Assembly: GCF_032854445.1 (NCBI RefSeq)
Contig: NC_088300.1
Coordinates: 62,284,984 to 62,348,983, forward strand
Source: Liolophura sinensis
Lineage: Eukaryota; Mollusca; Polyplacophora; Chitonida; Chitonidae
Direction: 5' to 3'
DNA: 64,000 nucleotides
Positions 60,901 through 64,000 of this stretch are shown here, in pieces. A model generated the notes under the pieces. The model had not been told where the DNA came from, searched no databases, and saw nothing but the letters and a program-made list of their open reading frames with translations. The translations under genes were made by a program, and so were the position numbers. Numbering within the stretch: the stretch's first letter is position 1; each line of letters begins with the position of its first letter.

Positions 60901-63900
60901 AGGACTTGCCATGACATATCAACACGTCAAATACAGTATGGGCACACAGCATTAAACTGCAAATTCCACATGGCTGGACACACTGCATGTGTTCAATCTT
61001 TATACCATGAACGTGTTTACCTGAAGTTCTGTGATGTCTGAGTGCAGCTGTTGTTGTACATTCAATGCCTTCTTCTCCTCCTCTCCCATCACTTGCTCTA
61101 ACCTGATCAATAAATGAGACTTTCAGGATATCAATTCAGACAGATCATAAAGATTGATGTCTGTGATTAAGCGTGTTGGAAACTTAATATAGAATGAATC
61201 CTGTTCGACATCTGAAACAGTACCCAGATCCCCAGCATGTCCAGGGGTAACTATTTTTTTAATATTGAACTGATTTTCATAAAAATTAAGAAAACACAAG
61301 TTTAGGTCACACTGATAGGAAGGCCAAGTAGATTTATGTATGCAAAATTTCATGCTAATTTGTGCAGTACATTCAAAGGAGTTGTTTGAACAAATTCAGA
61401 TGTGCAAACCTCTAAGTACCTAAAGGGGGGTGAGTTTTAAGTGTTAATGAGAAAGTCATGAAAATTAAAAATGCTCAAGTTCAGATGATGGGAAAGATGT
61501 ATTTTCACAGAAATTGGTGCAGTAAATAAAAGGACTTGCATTAATAGAATCATGTCTACAGAGGGTCAGAGAGGTATTCTTGTATACCCTCCTCCCCAAT
61601 AACTTTGTATTGGGTATAAAAGAGAGGTTAAGCTCCTCATCAACGAGATACAATAATGATATGTGCTCATGAGCCAGGTGCTCACCGAGTATAAATAGGA
61701 TTAAAAATGCTATATTCTCATGAAGTCACAGGTCACATACATGTAAATGAAGATTGACATACAAACACTCTGAGCACTGTATACATGTTTACATAAAAAC
61801 TATATGTTGCCTGTATGCTAGCTGCTCATTATCACATAGTGCTATATGCATAAAATACATGCCACTGTCAAATTATGTTTTTTTGGCTTAATTTCAAGTT
61901 CTACGTTATGCAAACAAAAATTGATGCTACAACAGACAAATGCCCCATGAGTAGATTGTTTTCATTTTCATTTCATATGCAAACAGTCAGCTCATAAAAA
62001 AATCAATTAGACTGTGCGACAATGACATCACTTGTTACTCATAGGTCGTTCACGAGTATCTTTACTTCTCTAATAACAGTACAGCAAGTCGACTATGGTA
62101 CATCAGTGTATAAATTAGGTCAGAAAGTTTACTCTAGTATTATTTCAAACATGCATTAACTAGGGGTGCTTGAAGAGTGACCCTCCAATGTGAACTCTTA
62201 CTGCATGTTCTCTTCCTTCTGATCTGACAGGTTCTCTTCCAGCCCGCTCACTTGTTCCTCCAGCTCTGCAATTTTCTGCTTCAGCTCAGACACATGTTCT
62301 TGACTCTTCTCAAATTGCTTGTGCTTATCGAAAAGTCTGAAATTATCATTACCACGGCTGAAATAGATATCTATTAGTATACTTGTATCTTTGGCTTTCT
62401 AATGACAGAGCTAGGATACTGTTTGCCAAATCTTCTCCAGATATACATGGAGTATTAAGAAAATTTTGAGTGATACAGTTTTTTGTGATATGAAATTATA
62501 CTTAATATACATACATGTATATAAAAAAGGGGCCTCTAACACTGTCTTTGACATTTACCATATATACACCCTCTTAAAAGGCCCAAGTCAAGCCATAGTA
62601 GTATTTATTTATTTATTTCATCGGTGTTTACAGCGTACTCTAGAATATTTCACTTATACGACGGCGGCCAGCATTATGTTGGGAGGAAACCGGGCAGAGC
62701 CCGGGGGAAACCCACAACCATCCGCAGGATGCTGGAAGACCTTCCCACGTACAGCCGGAGAGGAAGCCAGCCAACATATTAGTACAGTACATGAATAATG
62801 AAATGGCTTGATATTTAAACAAAGTATGAATGTATAAAATGGATACTAAGTACTAATTTCCCCAAAATAAATGTAAATAGTCTGAGCAAAAAAATTTCCA
62901 TTATTTAAATTTCCATGCAACAAAAACTTTTACCTTCATAATCCCACACATCACAGACAGACAGGTACGACCAGTATTGGCCAAGATTTTGACTATTCTC
63001 AATATGATAATTATTGTATGATATGTTTAAGCTCACCTTTCTTTGACTGTCTCCAATTGCTCTGTTAGCTCATCAGCCTTAATGTCCCGAGCAGTATATA
63101 CATCCTTTACCAGTGAAAAGAATGGGATCTTCTGGATACACCCCTCTCCTGAACCACCTTGGGTTGTCCCAGTGAACTGATCACTATATACAGCATCTTT
63201 AAGGCGAACAGAAACAACATATAGGTAACAACACACAATAGGTATGCTTATTGTTTTTCATCGTACTTAACAATTTTTCAGCAATATTAAAAAATGAGGG
63301 GACATTCTGTGTGTATATAAACACTGTGTCTTCCTGTGGTAAAGCGAGTGAAGGAAAATGAAGTATCATGCCAGAGACACTACACATGACACTCCATCCT
63401 GTCAGATTATACTGACACTGAGCCAACCAGCCCTGTTTCCTTGTTCTAACGTCTCAGTGCTGATCACCTAGTGAGGCTGCGACAAATCCCATTTTTGAAG
63501 TCTTTAGTATGACCCATCACACCCAGGTTTGATCGGAGGCCTGCGTGGCGGGTGCTCTAACCACTTGCCCACCAAAGTGAAAAAAAAAAGAAACATAATA
63601 AGGAAGAACAAAGAAAAGGAAGGTAGTATAATATACAGAATAGTTTACTGTTGATATAACCCTTGACACTTGTGATACACAGAGACTATTTCACGACAAC
63701 AGAAATTCTAAAACCTCCGTTTTTAAATCTATTAAGTTTGACTTGGCTATTATAAGCAATTGAAAGATTCAAAAGTGCAACAAAGAAACATGTAGGGCTA
63801 TATGATATTGTTCTGATACATGCTTAAAGTTCATGATAAACAATTATCAGTACAAGTAAACTTCTGTACATACCAAACAGATCATTTCTCAGCTGTTCAA

Positions 63901-64000
63901 AGATTTTTGTATAGACACCAAGATTTGGTACCAGTTCCTCTAATGCCTGAAAAGCTAAAGTAATACGTTCAGCAGACCTCCCACTCTCACTCTGTTCCAA
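45907..64000 (-). CDS. large coiled-coil protein with central Cys/His cluster, 3' part (22 exons, 840 residues)
   Basis: Not recognised with certainty. Exons in transcript order: 64000-63874, 63196-63037, 62336-62202, 61102-61021, 60087-60012, 59906-59836, 59041-58963, 58408-58290, 57847-57717, 56464-56391, 55538-55360, 54861-54746, 54076-53914, 53492-53412, 52131-52039, 50191-50084, 49432-49280, 48443-48318, 47434-47228, 46875-46773, 46269-46176, 45952-45907; 2523 nt, every phase matching. Residues 1-95: helical block (LEELVPNLGVYTKIFEQL, IQKIPFFSLVKDVY). About 75-350: coiled coil, with an acidic/basic break near 200. 405-434: FCASCGEK then VCPH and HGCTH, a possible zinc site. 450-504: Ser/Arg-rich, probably disordered. 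505-760: helical all-alpha region with LISIKEFIEMMDNILPL, EF-hand-like or degenerate. The tail is basic, ending in DDDW. The plan (N-terminal helical block, coiled coil, helical C-terminus) recalls TSNAXIP1-like ciliary proteins; this is a weak guess. The start lies outside the window. Confidence 0.85.
46520..46645 (+). repeat. dispersed repeat X, left fragment
   Basis: TGTTTTACAGGCAGAATGCA and following bases match 16020 and 45212. Confidence 0.5.
47496..47745 (-). mobile_element. common SINE, nearly full length
   Basis: Inverted tail TTTTATGCCATACTCAAGAT, GCGGGTAGAGCCCACGGAGA, CTTTCCCACGTATAGCTGGA, and inverted head GTGCTGCACTAGCATGCTAA. Confidence 0.88.
47776..48292 (-). mobile_element. 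older common SINE, split by a younger one
   Basis: Tail and body at 47776-47948 (CATACTCAAGAATATTTCAA; GGAGAGGAAGCCAGCATGAC); the head resumes at 48224-48292 (CAACCGCATTGGTGAGAGAC; GTGCTGCATTAGGATAATAA). The interruption is exactly the element at 47949-48212. Confidence 0.9.
47949..48212 (+). mobile_element. common SINE, full length, with target-site duplication
   Basis: Starts GGGGGCCACCGTGGCTCAGT (A box TGGCTCAGTTGG), B box GAGTTCAAGTCC, ends in poly(A). Flanked by the 11-bp repeat TCAATTTACAG at 47938-47948 and 48213-48223. Confidence 0.95.
49733..49768. repeat. short SINE-tail fragment
   Basis: GAGTGAGTGCTTGGGGTTTA, the same as at 9962. Confidence 0.45.
50192..51019 (-). repeat. 99-bp minisatellite carrying copies of a 3' splice site and exon start
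   Basis: CCTACAAG, the inverted acceptor, recurs at 50191 (the real one), 50290, 50389, 50487, 50586, 50685, 50784, 50883 and 50982: eight copies plus the original. Each holds, on the - strand, TTATGTGCTTGTAG, then about 60 bp of the exon 50191-50084, then TGTTGACAGTTTACTG. Confidence 0.97.
51311..51550 (+). mobile_element. common SINE, full length, with target-site duplication
   Basis: GGGGGCCTCCGTGGCTCAGT to an (AAAT)n end, flanked by the 14-bp repeat TCACATCATTGATA at 51297-51310 and 51551-51564. It lacks about 25 bp of the middle (after GTGAGTTCAAG). Confidence 0.95.
51786..51925 (-). mobile_element. common SINE, diverged fragment
   Basis: TATGCCATATACAAGAATAT, GCCAGCATCATGGTGGGAGC, AGCAGAGTCTGGGAAAATG. 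Confidence 0.7.
52155..52262 (-). mobile_element. common SINE, fragment
   Basis: TTTATTTATTTATTTGACTG, ACACTCAAGAACATATT, GGGTGGAGGAAACCAG. Confidence 0.65.
52910..53290. repeat. 21-bp minisatellite, about 18 copies
   Basis: Unit GAGCTTCAGTAAGCAAGCAC plus G, between the exons at 52131 and 53412 of the coiled-coil gene. Confidence 0.95.
55690..55762. repeat. SINE fragment (GTCATGTTCTGGTGTCTT block)
   Basis: GTCATGTTCTGGTGTCTTTC and TTCCAGTGAGGCAGCA match the blocks at 2548 and 17030. Confidence 0.5.
56865..57716 (-). repeat. 43-bp minisatellite carrying copies of a 5' splice site
   Basis: About 20 copies of GTGCTTACTGAAGTGTTGGT plus TTGTCCTCCCCAAGCAGGC on the + strand. Read on the - strand each is ACAAACCAACACTTCA/GTAAGCAC: the last 16 nt of the exon 57847-57717 and its donor. 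The real donor (TTCA/GTAAGTAC) is the copy touching the exon. Confidence 0.95.
57975..58192 (+). mobile_element. common SINE, diverged
   Basis: GGAATGCAATGACCCAAGAG, GTTTCCTCCTACCATACTGC, GTGAAATATTCTTGAGTACG, (AAAT)n. Confidence 0.85.
58750..58922 (+). mobile_element. common SINE, 5'-truncated
   Basis: GTACATGGGACGGTCTGCTA, CCCTCCCACCAAAAATGCTG, ACTTCTTGAGTACAGTG. Confidence 0.8.
59062..59225. repeat. 42-bp tandem repeat, about four copies
   Basis: Unit GCAAATGGATACAGTATTAC plus ATACAGAGCCTACACACATATG, starting about 20 bp from the acceptor at 59041. Confidence 0.93.
60420..60660 (-). repeat. dispersed repeat Y, copy 3 (inverted)
   Basis: On the - strand it reads GTAAATCTTCAACCTTTTCA ... 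CAAGCTTCATAAAACTGTGC, the same order as 24010-24140. Confidence 0.65.
60738..60915 (-). mobile_element. common SINE, 5'-truncated
   Basis: TGATACTCAAGAATATTTCA, GGTGGGAGGAAACCTGGCAG, CTTCCCACATATGGCCGGAG. Confidence 0.88.
62602..62778 (-). mobile_element. common SINE, 5'-truncated, young-looking
   Basis: CGTACTCTAGAATATTTCAC, GGAGGAAACCGGGCAGAGCC, CTTCCCACGTACAGCCGGAG, close to the consensus of the other copies. Confidence 0.9.
63320..63585 (-). mobile_element. tRNA-derived SINE, second family, inverted
   Basis: Body GACACTGAGCCAACCAGCCC and TTGAAGTCTTTAGTATGACC; the end CGGGTGCTCTAACCACTTGC followed by CCACCAAAGTG is the inverted A-box side of a tRNA-like head. Confidence 0.7.

Overview
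The window is animal nuclear DNA: AT-rich, with intron-rich genes, GT-AG introns, long introns full of short dispersed repeats, tandem arrays and one 200-base run of N. The most frequent repeat is a tRNA-derived SINE whose tail reads GTGAAATATTCTTGAGTACG and ends in (AAAT)n. From memory this style of SINE is common in molluscs and other lophotrochozoans, so a marine lophotrochozoan, probably a mollusc, is the best guess; the sequence alone does not prove it.

Five protein-coding genes were rebuilt exon by exon. (1) 1-19151, +: the 3' part (22 exons, 985 residues) of phospholipase C epsilon, with catalytic X and Y halves, C2 and two Ras-association domains, followed by a long 3' UTR. (2) 28565-24285, -: an ankyrin-repeat/SOCS-box protein (about 588 residues), convergent with gene 1. 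(3) 29808-36648, +: PIGW, the inositol acyltransferase of GPI-anchor synthesis, divergent from gene 2; its last exon is split by the N run, which is probably a false gap. (4) 38295-42660, +: RAB28, six exons ending in the prenylation box CALQ, but with four apparent extra bases that break the frame in exons 1, 3 and 4. (5) 64000-45907, -: the last 22 exons (840 residues, perfectly in phase) of a large coiled-coil protein that I cannot name, with a small Cys/His cluster in the middle; it is convergent with RAB28.

The genes do not form one pathway. PLC epsilon acts in Ras/Rap-to-phosphoinositide signalling, the ASB protein in cullin-5 ubiquitin ligases, PIGW in the ER, RAB28 in ciliary/endosomal traffic.

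The space between exons holds about 30 SINE copies of at least three kinds, two unnamed dispersed repeat families, a long inverted repeat with arms of about 270 bp, and about ten minisatellites. The most striking observation is that at four exon borders, in two genes, a splice site together with the edge of its exon has been copied, up to about 20 times, into a tandem duplication or minisatellite. The gene's own site is an outermost copy each time: the one next to the exon body, or, at 6.2 kb, the first of two.
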